A stretch of DNA of 64,000 nt, from NCBI GenBank assembly GCA_021442155.1, contig JAKCPB010001418.1:102751-166750 (forward strand). The letters run 5' to 3'. Below, piece after piece: positions 34,799 through 46,600 of this stretch; position 1 is the stretch's first letter, and each line of letters opens with the position of its first letter. A program made the translations under genes and the position numbers. A model generated the notes under the pieces. That model was given only the letters and a program-made list of their open reading frames with translations. It was not told the origin of the DNA and ran no database searches. Source of the stretch: Cymbidium sinense (Eukaryota > Streptophyta > Magnoliopsida > Asparagales > Orchidaceae).

Positions 34799-36863
34799 TG
34801 TCTATAGCACACAAGATTGAATTGGTCATATTAAAATTTTAAAACTTAATTCTTAAATTTTAATTTTTAGTAGAAAATTAATTTTTGATTTTATAATGAC
34901 AGGATACAATTCTTAATATAGCAAAAATAAAAGTACAATAAAGTAAAGAGAGACAATAGGCACACAATTTTTATGGTTCGCCAAACCCCAAACTATGTCC
35001 AGCCACCCCTGGCTAGGAATCCACTAAATGCAAAAATAGTTTACAAATAGTACTCTCCTATAACGGGGTGAGTACAACCCTTACAATAATGTGTACTCTC
35101 CTAGAAACGGGCGAGTACAACCCCAAAATAAATTTTACAGCACAAACAGAAAAATACAAAATAATAAATTTTGATAAAATAAATCTCTCACAAATATACC
35201 AAATTGTCCAATGATCTCACAACTTATAAATGATCACTTACAACTTAAAAATTTTGGCAAGATAATATGCTCACTTAATATTGAAATAATTATCTTAAAG
35301 TGATCTTACTAAGATGTTTAAAAATGATTTCAAAATAATTTTACAATATTCTTTTACACAATAAAATAAATTTCAGCAAGGAATACTTATTTTATTTTTC
35401 CAAAAGATTCTTTCAATTAATATGATCAAGTACTTAACTAAAATATATATAGATCTAAGTATGCTAATAAGCTTTTAAATAAGAAAGAGATCTAGCAAAT
35501 AAAAATAATTTCAGCAAAAAAAATTTATTTTAAATGCTTAAAATATACTTCTAAAATAGATCTAAGAATAAATGATCTTTCAAAATAAGATACTAATGAA
35601 GAAATATTTCAAGAAACCAAAATAAATTTTTAGGAAGTTAAAATTTTTAGCAAGTTGAAATAGATCCTACAAACTATCACAAGAGTTTATCACTAAAAAA
35701 TGATTGAGAAACTTTGATGTGAAAAATAATATCCAAAGACTAATACACCAAAAAGTATAAATTGGAAATAATAAATAGATGGTGAAAATAGCACGAACAA
35801 CTATATAGGATTAAGATCAAGAAAACAAACTCAAGTAATTTGAGAAAGCTTGCTTAGTTGAAGATGTTGAAGCTTCCAAACCAATGATTTGATCTTGCAA
35901 TCTTTGAAGAACACTTAGAAGAAAAATCTAAGAAATTTTCTCTTAGATTTGCTGGAGGGATTTTGAATTTTGAATGAGGAATGCTTTCATGAAGAGAATG
36001 AGGGCTATTTATAGGCAAGAAGATCATATTTTAAAAATTTAGCATGCAAACCTCATGTTATCAACTAATAATTTATTATTCAACAAAAATATAATTTATT
36101 TTAAATAAATATTAAATTTAGTAGCCAAAATTTGGCTATTCACATGGGTAAGTCAAAAGTAATCAAATATGGCTCTTAATATATTCAAAGCATGTAGCAT
36201 GCATTCATTATAAAAATCAGCTAATGTTTAGAAAATCATAATAAATTCAATTTTAATCAAAAGTGGGTCATGTAACCTCTTAAATTAAAGGAAAAAAAAA
36301 ATCCAAGGAATCTATTGGAGATGAAATCAGATATGAAATTTTTGATTAGAAAATGACTTTGGCTAAAATACAAAATTTTATATATTTTTGTTAGTTTTGA
36401 CATGTGACATTTAAAAATTATGATATAATTTATATATAATCATAAATATGTTAGTTATCTTATAACCAAAAAATTAAATTAAAATACTTAATTATAAAAA
36501 ATAATTATACTTAATAGTTTTTATCATTTATTACTTTGACAACTTTAATGTTATGTTTGAAACATATAATTGAATGTTAATTAGGGAAAGATTTATATAA
36601 ATTAACCTCATTAAAATAATATGTTAAGTTTGAGCAAATTGATTCATGCAAATGAACTCATATGAATAGTCATATAGCCCAAAATATTGTATCTTGAGAT
36701 TATCCTTTTCATTCTTCTACTCTTGCAATTTCCTTAAACATATTATGAGATGTATTAATTAGCAATTATATAAATATATAAAAAATATTCATTAGAACAT
36801 CCAAGCATTTGTTTGTTATCATCAAAATTAATCGAATTGAACATGAGGCTAATTAAGCCAACA
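34799..36863 (-). repeat. Copia 5' LTR (right copy)
   Basis: On + it begins TGTCTATAGC and ends GCCAACA, so it keeps the TG...CA tips that the left copy has lost. It carries the promoter for the element. U3 would run from 36863 to about 35980 and R-U5 from there to 34799. Confidence 0.92.
36006..36013 (-). promoter_or_regulatory. TATA box in the 5' LTR
   Basis: CCTATAAATAGCCC on the minus strand, about 850 bp into the LTR from its outer end, suits a U3 promoter driving gag-pol leftwards. Confidence 0.65.
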
Positions 36864-36890
36864 TCCCCCTTCTCCTCCATCCCTAGGTTT
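36864..36890 (-). pseudogene. GRP fragment 5, right remnant
   Basis: The short stretch CCTTCTCCTCCATCCCTAGG beyond the copia LTR matches the inner part of other GRP fragments. The repeat after it (TTTATTTAGTTACTTTAGG) matches the right flank of fragments 2, 3 and 6. The final 60-80 bp of the fragment seem deleted. Confidence 0.55.
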
Positions 36891-38268
36891 GTTAGGTTTT
36901 AGGGTTTAGGTGAATTTTTTAATTTATTTAGTTACTTTAGGTTTAGGTTTAGGGCTTGGGATTTAGGGTTATGGTTTAAGGTTTTAGGGTTCAAGGTTTA
37001 GAGTTTATTTAGTGTTTGTTTTAGTTTAGTTTAAGTTAGTTTATAGTTTGGGTTTAGGGTTTTAGTTAGGTATTTTAGGGTTTAATGTTTTAGGGTTTAG
37101 TTTAGGGTTTGGTTTAGTTTATGGGTTTTAGTTTTGGGTTTGGTTTAGGTTTTAATTAGGTTTAGGTTTAGGGTTAGTTTATTTGTTTAGGTTTAGTTTA
37201 TTTAGTTTAGGTTTTAGTTTAGGTTTAGGGTTTTTTTTGTGTTTTTGTTTAGTTTTAATATTTAGTTTAGGTTTATTGTAGTATAGATTATTATTTTTTT
37301 AATATTTTAATTTATTTTTTAGATTAAATAAATTAGGTTTGGTTTATTTAGTTTATTTTTATTTATTTAGTTTATTTTATTTTAGTTTATTTTTTTTACT
37401 TTAGTATTTATTTTATGTTTATTTATTTTAGTTTAGGTTTTTTATTTTAGTTTAATTTAAATGTTCAGGTATAAGTTTAGGTTTATTTTTTATTTTAGTT
37501 TTACTTTTTATTTTGTTTTTTATGCTTAGGTGTTATTTTTTATTTATATTTAGGTTTAGATTTCATTTTATTTTTTTAGGTTTAGGTTTTAGGTTATTAT
37601 TTTAGGATTATTATTAGGTTTTATTTTATTTAGTTTGGTTATTTATTTATAGTTTATAATTTTATTTAGTTTAGGTTTAGGTTTATGTAGGTTTTTTTAA
37701 GTTTAGGTTTTTTTTATTTAGTTTATTTTTAGTTTAGGTTTAGTTTATTTCATTTTTATTTTAAGTTTAGGTTTTTTTTAGTTTAGGGTTTTATGTTATT
37801 TTAAAGTTTTATTATTTTTTTTTTTTCTTTAGTTTTCAATTTATTTTATTTGTATTTTAGCTTGTTTTATTTAGGCTTTTATTTTTCAATTTAGTTTAGA
37901 TATTTATTTTATTTTAGTTTATATTTTTTAATTTAATTTCTTTTTAGGTTTATGTTTAGGTTTAAGTTTAGGTTTACATTTTAGTTTAGGGTTTTATTTT
38001 AATTTAGTTTTTTTTTTATTTATTTTGGTTTATTTTTTTTATTTATTTATTTTAGGTTTTTTATTTTAAGTGTAAGTTTTTTAGCTTTTTTTATTTGGGT
38101 TTGGGTTTAGGTTATGAGGGTTTATTATTTAGGGTTTATTTACGTTTTAGGTTTTAGTTTAGGTTTAGGTTTAGTGTTTTAGGTTTAGGGTTTAGGTTTA
38201 TTTAGTTTAGTATTTAGGTTTTAGGTTTATGGTTTAGGTTTAGTTTAATGTTATTAGTTTAGGTCTAG
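36891..38268 (+). repeat. Telomere-like array, block 5
   Basis: GGG-type repeat to about 37250, a weak anchor (AGATTAAATAAATTAGG at 37322-37340), AT-rich repeat to about 38080, then GGG-type repeat. Confidence 0.88.
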
Positions 38269-38606
38269 GGTTTTAAATAGAGAATAACACATTCAACATC
38301 TCTTTTGATTTATTTTAACACATAAAATAGTGATGACATAGCTTAAAAATGGATTGAAAACCCGACTAGAACTATCTTTATAAAGACAGTTCATAAGGAT
38401 GATACTTCTTTTTTATAACCACTGCCTCTAGAGTCCACCATCATATATCTCTCCTCCAGCCATTTAGGTTCCTCGTCTGTCCTCCTTTATTGGTTTGTCT
38501 CCATATCCACCAGACCTCCATATCCCACCTTTACTATGATAATTTTTCCTCCCTGAGATCTTAGTTTGAAGGTGATGTTCATCTTGTCAATTTTCATTCT
38601 TAGGGT
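38269..38606 (-). pseudogene. GRP fragment 6 (shortened)
   Basis: About 340 bp are retained, with the same order of landmarks on the minus strand (AAATAGAGAATAACACATTCA at the 3' end, the CTCTAGAGTCCACCATCATAT tail region, CCTCCATATCC, GGTGATGTTCATC, CATTCTTAGGG). Several small deletions shorten it relative to the roughly 430-450-bp copies. It is too decayed for a continuous frame. It pairs with fragment 7 as the start of a larger duplicated segment. Confidence 0.7.
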
Positions 38607-39892
38607 TTTTTGTTTAGGTTTTGGTTTATTATGATTTAGGATTTAGGTTTAATTTAAAATTTATTTAGTTACTTTAGGTTTAGGTTTAGGGTTTGGTTTT
38701 TAGGGTTTAGTGTTTAGGGTTTATGGTTTAGGGTTAGTTTTAGTTTAGTTTATTTATTTTAATTTAGGTTTAGGTTTTATTTTTTATTTTAGGTTTAATT
38801 TTATTAAGTTTAGGTTTAGGTTTTATTTTTATTTTATTTTAGGTTTATTTATTTTAGTTTAGGTATTTTTTTAGGTTTATTTTTTTTTTTAGTTGAGTTT
38901 TATTTTTATTTTATTCTTTAGGTTTAGTTTAATTTTTATTTTTAGGTTTAGGTTTAAGTTTTTATTATATTTTTTTAAGTTTGAGTTTTAGCTTTTTATT
39001 TTATGTTTATTTTTAAGTTTAATTTTTAGTTTAGATTTAGGTCTTTTTTTATTTAGTTTATTTTATTTAGTTTAGGTTTAAGCTAAGGTTTAGGTTTAGT
39101 TTATTTTAGGTTTAGGTTTAGGTTTTATTTAATTTAGTTTAGTTTATTTTAGTTTATGTTTAAGTTCATTTTATTTTGTTTAGTTTATTTGTATTTTAGA
39201 TTTAGGGTTTAGGTTTTATTTTTTATTTATTTTTAGGTTTATTTTTTAGGTTTAAGTTTTATAGTTTTTTATTTTTTATTTTATTTCGTTTAGTTTTTTA
39301 TTTATTTAGGTTTTTTTTATTCTTAGGTTTATTTAATTTTTTAGTTTAATTTCAATTTTAATTTGTTTATTTTATTTATTTTACTTTTTTATATTTTATT
39401 TTTTAAGTTTATGTTTAGGTTTTTTAGTTTATGTTTTTATTTTATTTTATTTTTCTTATTTGTTTATGTTTAATTATTTATTTTATTTTAGTTTCACTTA
39501 GTTTAGGTTTAGTTTTAGATTTTAGGTTTTTAGGGTTTTAGGTATTAGGGTTTGGTTTAGGGAGGGCTTAGTGTTTGTTTAAGTTTTAGTATTTATTTTA
39601 GGAGCTTGAGTTTAGGGTTTAGGGTTTATTTTAGGGTTTAGGTTTAGGATAATTTAAATTTATAGTTCAAGTTTTGGGTTTAGGGTTTAGGGTTTTAGGT
39701 TTAGGGTTTAGGTATGTTTTTAGTTTAGAGTTATTTGGGTTTAGGTTTCTGGTTAGTGGTTTAGGTTTATGATTTAGTTTAGGGTTTAGGTTTTAGTTAG
39801 GTTTAGGGTTTTTTAGGGTTTAGTTTGGGTTGTAGGTTTATGATTTAGGGTTTAGGGTTTAGGGCTTTAGTTTAGTTTTGGTTTTGGTTTTT

Positions 39893-39912
39893 TAAAATTT
39901 TGTAAACCAGTT
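39893..39912 (+). repeat. Anchor motif copy
   Basis: AAATTTTGTAAACCAGTTTAGG after GGG-rich repeat; the first half is altered but the GTAAACC core and the position are kept. Confidence 0.6.
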
Positions 39913-42542
39913 TAGGTTTATTTTTATTTATTTTAGTTTATTTAGTTTTTTATTTTTTATTTAATTTTATTTTTTATTTAGTTTAGTTTTTTGTTTAGGT
40001 TTTATTTTATTTAGGTTTCTTATTTTAGTTTATTTTTTAGATTTTTTTAGGTTTATATTTTTAGTTTTTTATATTTTTATTTTATTTTTTAGGTTTAAGT
40101 TTTATTTTTTATTTTTTCAGTCTAGGTTTTAGGGTTTTATTTTAGGTTTATTTTTAGGTTTTATTTTTTAGTTTAGGTTTAGGTTAATTTTTAGTTATTT
40201 AGTTTAAGGTTTAGGTTTAGTTTATTTTAGTTTAAGTTTAGGTTTTATTTATTTTAGTTTAGTTTATTTCAATTTAGTTTAAGGTTTATCTTATTTTGTT
40301 TATTTTTGGTTTATCTTTTTTTTAGTTTAGGGTTTAATTTTTAATTTTTTAATTCTATTATTAGGTTTATTTTTTAGGTTTAGGTTTTTATTTAGTTATC
40401 ATTTTATTTAATTTTAGAATTATTTTATTTTTATTTTAAATATTGCTTTTATTTTATTTAGATTTTCTATTTTTTTTTATTTTATTTTTTAGTATGGTTT
40501 AGGGTTTTATTTATTTTATTTTAGTTCAAATTTTTTATTTTATTTTATTTTCTTTTTAGGTTTCGGTTAAGGTTTTAGTTTAGGTTTTTAATTTATTTTA
40601 TTTTATTTTTATATTTTGGTTTACATTTTTCTATTTTTTTAGGTTTTATTTACTTTAGGTTTTAGTTTTTAGCATTTTAGGGTTTAGTGTTTAGGGTTTT
40701 AGGGTTTAGGTTGTAGGTTTAGGTTTATAATTTAGGGTTTAGGGTTAGTTTTAGGTTTAGTTTAGTGTTAGTCTTTTTATTTCATTAAAAATTAGGTTTT
40801 GTTTATTTAGTTTTTTATTTATTTATTTTATTTCTTTTATTTTATTTAGTTTAAGTTTATGTTTATGTTTAGGTTCAAGTTTAGGTTTAGGTTTTATTTA
40901 TTTTAGTGTAGTTTATTTTAGTTTCGATTTAGGTTAATTTATTTTTTATTTTAGGTTTAGGTTTTATTTTTTTAGTTTAGGGTTTAGGTATTATTTTTTA
41001 TTTATTTTTGGGTTTTATGTTATGGTTTGTTTTAGGTTTAGGTTTTATTTAGTTTTAATTTATTTTATTTAGGTTTAGGTTTAGGGTTTAGTTTACTATA
41101 TTTTATTTATTTCATTTATTTTATTATTTTTATTTCAAGGTTTAGGTTTTATTGTTCTTATTTTATTTTATTATTTTAATTTATTTAGGTTGAGGTGTTT
41201 TTATTTATATTTTAGGTTTAATTTAGTTTAGGTTTTGGTTTTTTGCTTTTGCAGGTTTAGGGTTTAAGTTTAGGTTTTAGGTTTAGGTTTAGTTATTTAG
41301 GTTTAGGTTTAGGGTTATTTTATATTTTAGGTTAGCTTAGGGTTTAGGGTTAGTTTAGTTTAGTTTATGGTTTGGGGTTTAATGTTAGTTTAGTTAGTTT
41401 AGTATTTAGGTTTATTATTTAGTTTTTAGTTTAGTTTAATGTTTAGGGTTATTAGTTTTGTTTAGGTTTTAGTGTTGTCTTAGTGTTTATAGTTTAGCAT
41501 TAGTTTAGGTTTAGGTTTAGGTTTAGGTTTAGATTTTTAGGTTTAGACTTAGGTAAGTTAGGTGGATTTAGGGGATTTAGGGTATATTATTTGGGGTTTA
41601 GGTTTAGGGTTAGGTTAGGGTTTAGGTTTAGGTTTAGTTCATTTTTTTATTTAGTTTTGGTTTAGTAGGTTTATTTTTAGGTTTAGGTTTAGTTATTTAG
41701 TTTAGGGTTTAGTTTAGGTTTAGGTTTAGTTTTAGGTTTATTTTATTTTATTTGTTTATTTATTTATTTATTTATTTATTTTAGTTTAGATTTTCCTTTT
41801 AGTTTATTTTAGGTTTAGGTTTAGGATTATGTTTATTTTTATTTTGTTTTTTATTTTTATACTTTTTTTTTTAGGTTTTTTTATTTTAAGTCTTGGTTTA
41901 GTTTTTTTATTTTTATTTTAGGTTTAGGTTTTTTATTTTGGGTTTTAGTTTAGGCTTAGATTTATTTAGTTTAGGTTTAGGTTTATTTATTTTAGTTTAT
42001 TTTATTTTAGTTTTTTTATGTTTATTTTTTTTAAATTATTTTATTTTATTTTATGTTTATGTTTTATTTAGTTTAGGGTTTAGGTTTTATTTTATTTATT
42101 TTATTTTTTATTTTAGGTTTATTTTTTTTAGGTTTAGGTTTTTTATTTAGTTTTTATTTTATTTTATTTTAGGTTTACTTTATTTTCTTTTATTTAGTTT
42201 TATTTTATTTAGGTTCTATTTTGTTTATTTTACTTTTAGTTTACTTTAAGGTTTATTTATTTTATTTTAGTTTAGTTTTTATTTTTATTTTATTTATTTT
42301 AAGTTTAGGTTTAGGTTTTCAATTTTAGTTTAGGTTTTATTTTATCATTATATTATTTATTTTTGTTTATATTTTTTTTTTTTAGGTTTATTTAGTTTAG
42401 GTTTAGGTTTTAGCATTTTAGGGTTTGGTTTAGGGTTTTAGGTTTAGGGTTTATGGTTTAGGGTTGTAGGTTAAGGGTAAGTTTTAGAGTTTAGGGTTTG
42501 GGGTTAGGGTTTTTTAATTATTTTATTATTTTGTTATTTTTT

Positions 42543-42562
42543 AAATGAAGTGAAGTGGTAGG
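42543..42562 (+). repeat. Anchor motif copy
   Basis: AAATGAAGTGAAGTGGTAGG, a changed but clear copy; the sequence before it matches that before the anchors at 23122 and 60611. Confidence 0.78.
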
Positions 42563-45247
42563 TTTAGGTTTATTTAGTTTATGTTTTAGTTTATTTTATC
42601 TTATTTTAGTTTTTTTTTTATTTTGGTTTATGTTTAGGTTTAGATTTTATTTATTTTAGTTTCAGTTTAGGTTTATTTTATTTTCATTTTAGGTTTAAGT
42701 TTTTTTTAGTTTAGTTTAGGTTTATTTTGTATTTTTAGGTTTTATTTTAGGCTTATTTTTAGGTTTAGGTTTTTATTTACTTTAATTTATTTTATTTTTG
42801 GTTTATTTTATTTTTTATTTTTTAAGTTTAGTTTTATTTTATTTAGGTTTTATTTATGGTTTATTTTATTTTAGTTTTGTTTAGGTGTTTATTTATTTAT
42901 TTTAATTTTTTTTATTAGTTTATTATTTTTTTATTTTAAGTTTAGCTTTAGGTTTTAGTTTATGATTTATATTATATTTAGTTTAGGTTTTTTATTTATT
43001 TTATTTTTTAGTTTAATCTAGTTGGGTTTAGGATTTTAGGTTTTTTAGGGTTTAGTTTAGGGTTTAGGGTTTTAGGGTTTTAGGTTTTAGGGTTTAGGTT
43101 TTAAGGTTTAGGGTTTATTTAGGTTTAGGATTTAGGGTTTAGGGTTTTAGTATTAGTTTTAGGTTCTTAGGGTTTGTTTTATTGAGGTTTATGGTTTAGA
43201 TTAGTTTAGGGTTTAGGGTTTAGTTTAGAGTTAGAGTTTAGGTTTAGTTTAGGTTTAGGTTATTTTAGTTTTAGGGTTTAGGTTTATTTTAGTTTAGGTT
43301 ATATTTTAGGGTTTACTTAGTTAGTTTAAGGTTAGGGTTAATTTTTTAAGATTTTTAGGTTTATTTAGTTTAAGGTTTAGGTTTTAGTTAGTTTAGGGTT
43401 TAGGTTTTAATTTAGGTTACTTATTTTAGATTTAGATTAGTTTAGGTTTATTTAATTTATTTAGGTTTTAAGTTTAGGTTTAGGTTAGGTTTAGGTCAAA
43501 TTATTTTCAAGTTTAGGGTTTAGTCTTTCTTTTAGGGTTTAGGTTTAGTTTTTTTTAGTTTAGGTTTAGGTTTATTTTATTTTTATTTAGTTTACTTTAT
43601 TTTAAGTTTATTTAGTTTAGGTTTTATTTTAGTTTATTTTTTAGGTTTAGGTTTAGGATTATGTTTATTTTTTGTTTAGTTTATTTAGGATTAGGTTTAA
43701 TTTTACATTTTATTTTATTTTTTAGATTTATTTTTAGGTTTTATTTTTTAATTTTTTTAGTTTAGCTTAGGTTTATTTTAAGTTTATTTTATTTGGTTAC
43801 TTTAGGGTTTAGTTAGCAGGGCTTAGGGTTATTTAGTTTAGGTTTAAGTTTAGGTTTATGGTTTTAGGGTTTAGGTCTTTGGGTTTAGTTTAGGTTAGGG
43901 TTAGTTTAGGTTTTAGGTTTAGGGTTTTAGAGTTTAGGGTTTAGGAGTTTTTTAGAGTTTAGGGTTATTTTGGTTTAGGTTTATTTAGGTTTAGTTTAGG
44001 ATTATTATAGTTTAGATTTTGGGTTTAGGTTTAAGTTTAGTTTAAGTTTAATATTTAGGTTTAGTTTAGGGTTTTAGGGTTTAATTTAGGTTTTAGTTTA
44101 GTTTAATTTAGGTTTAGGTTTTAGGTTTATAGTTTAGGGTTTAGGTTTAGGTTTCTTTATTAGATTTAGGTTTAGGGTTTATAGTTTAGGGTAGGTTTAT
44201 TTTTTAGGTTTTAGATTTAGTTTATTTTACTTTAGGTTTAGATTTTAGATTTAGTTTTATTTAAGGTTTAGGGTTTAGTTTAAGGGTTTTATGGTTTAAG
44301 TTAAGTTTTAGGGGTTTAGGTTAGTTTTGGTTTAGGTTTTTAGTTTAGGGTTTTAATTTAATATATTTATGATTTTTAGATTTAGTTTAGGGTTTAGGTT
44401 TAAATTAGGTTTATAGTTTAGGGTTTAGGCTTAGTTTAGGTTTTAGTTTATTTTATTTTAGTTTAGTTTATTTATTTTAGTATAGGTTTTATTTAGTTTA
44501 TTTTTAGGTTTAGGCTTATTTTATGTTTTTTTTTATTTTATTTTATTTTTATTTTTATGTTTAGGTTTATTTTTTATTTTAGATTTTGGTTTAGGTTTAA
44601 TTTTTTTATTTAGGTTTAATTAGGGTTTTTTAGGGTTTTAGGTTTTTTTTAAGTTTAGCTTAGTTTTAGTTTAAGTTTTATTTTATTTTTTTTATGGTTT
44701 GGTTTAGTTTATTTTAGGTTTAGGTTTAGGTTTATTTATTTTGTTTATGTTTATTTAGTGTTTTATTTAGTTTAGGTTTTAGTTTTTATTTTTTTAGGTT
44801 TTAAGTTTATTTTTAGGTTTAAGATTTTATTTAATTTTATATTTTATTTTATATTTTACATTTAGTTTTATTTTATTTAGATTTTTTATTTTAGGTTTAT
44901 TTTATCTTTTAGTTTAGTTTAGGTTCATATTTATTTTATTTTATTTTAGTTTTTATTTTTTATTTTATTTTCTTTTTAGGTTTAGGTTTTTATTATATTT
45001 TCTTTCTTTTATTTTATTTTGGTTTAGGTTTATTTATTTATTTTATTTGCTGATTTTATTTAGTTTAGGTTTAGATTTTTAGGTTTTTAGGGTTTAGTGT
45101 TTGGGTTTAGGATTTATTTAGAATTTTAATTAGGGTTTTAATTTAGGCATTTGGGTTTAGGGTTTAGGGTTTAGTGTTTAGTCTTTATGGTTTATGGTTT
45201 TTAGGGTTTAGGTTAGCTTAGGGTTTAGGGTTAGTTTAGGGTTTATG

Positions 45248-46600
45248 GTGTAATTAAAAGTGCAGTTAAGGTTTAATTAGTCAATTTTCCTAATTGAGTG
45301 GGGAATAAATCTCAAGAAAATTATGAGAGGCAAAGGTTATCCCATGAAAATTGCTCAATTAATTAAAGTTTAATTAATCTAATAAAATTTTCAATTAAAC
45401 CTTAATTACTATTCAAAATTAGTTAAAATCATTTTTTATTATTTCTCCTATGAAATACCTTTAGAATGAGTTTTTATTTGTATTTTTAAATTTCTCTATG
45501 ATTTTTTTATTATTTTTAGAAGTTTTAGCCATTAAAAATGATTAATTAAACAAAATTAAAGCCTAATCATATTGGTGCCAAGTATAATGCTGACGCGACG
45601 CACTTTCCACATGGCACCGCGAGATTGGCTACTTAAAAGATACCCGACTGAGTGCCTACATGGTGGTGGCGTACATGCTTTCTCATCCGCCATCCGATCT
45701 AAGATTCGATGGCTATAATTAATCCCACAGTTTGATAGGATTAAATTAGATTGATCTAGCGGATCTAATCACGACCGTCTATTTCGATCATGCGGAATGG
45801 ACAATGCATGATCTAACGTCACGCGAGTGAGGGAGAATGGAGTCCATTACCACTGATAGCTTGCGACGGATCAACTCAAAAGGATCACACCTTCGGGACA
45901 TCGATCAGGGGATCCAACATCAAGATCACATGAGATGCAAGTTTTCTTCAAAAAGCTCCAACCCATTTTTACCTAAGGATCCATTTTGGAAGCATACCTC
46001 GTTGGAGTTCAAGACCAGCAGCTCGAATGATTTAGGAAGCTTCATCTAGTGGAGATGAAGCCCTGTTGAGCAGCAATTGGATCAACTCCTTGACGTTCGC
46101 ATGGAAGGCCATGAACCAATGATTTGGAGCTCTACTTTGATCGAAGTCCCACCTTCAGCTTGAGGCTGGGTCTTGTTGATGAGGCCTAAGAAAGGTGCAT
46201 GCAAAGTTAATTTGAGTTTCATGGAAAAATTGGGAAGTTAGGTCGGAAATGGGAGTTTCCTATTTCAGGATGGATGGGAATGACATTTTATGATCAAGGA
46301 ATGAGCTTGTCAGCTTAGGGAATGGTTCTTGCAGCTTGTCTTGGGTAGCTATAGCTTTAAGGAATAATTTTTGTGTGTGTTTGAGTGGAAACGAGGGGGT
46401 GTATACCCCCCATCATCTTGATCAAATGGTGGGATCGGGTTTGGCTTCTAGTGGCCGTTCAACCATCTCAGGAAGTCATAGGTGGCACGGAGGAGGTGGG
46501 TTTGGTCAGCTTGGTTAGTTGAAGGTGTGGAGGTGGCTGCCAAGGGGGGATCATGGGTTTCCTATGAGTTTATAATGCTCCAATGGGGAGACTAAGGTGA
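45248..46600. other. 5' part of the island, unassigned
   Basis: A sharp switch from TTTAGGG repeat to TGTAATTAAAAGTGC occurs at about 45248. The first 350 bp are A/T-rich with many TTAATTAA-like stretches, followed by balanced DNA containing only short frames (for example 45837-46049, 70 codons, no recognised motif). It could be the LTR or leader of the Tat-type element, but I find no second copy in the window. Confidence 0.5.

Larger units (their letters stand above)
27743..36863 (-). mobile_element. Ty1/copia LTR retrotransposon, full structure, decayed coding
   Basis: The element is about 9.1 kb. Two direct repeats of about 2.07 kb flank an interior with gag, zinc knuckle, protease, integrase, reverse transcriptase and RNase H in copia order, all on the minus strand. 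The PBS is next to the right (5') LTR and the polypurine tract next to the left (3') LTR. No extra env-like frame fits in the roughly 270 bp between RNase H and the 3' LTR. Motifs such as MGELNFFLGLQVKQ fit the SIRE/Maximus-Tork side of plant copia; I am not sure of the lineage. Gag-pol is split by several frameshifts and stops, so the copy is non-autonomous. No convincing 5-bp target-site duplication is visible, possibly because the left LTR tip has mutated. Confidence 0.93.
38607..45247 (+). repeat. Telomere-like array, block 6
   Basis: Alternating AT-rich and GGG-rich repeat. Clear anchors lie at 39893 and 42543, with a weak one near 40786. 40500-40740 and 42200-42560 match 58310-58550 and 60250-60630. 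The stretches 39500-39900, 41200-41750 and 43000-44420 are irregular mixtures of TTTAGTTTAGG and TTTAGGG. Low-complexity frames such as 41938-42150 are not genes. Confidence 0.88.
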
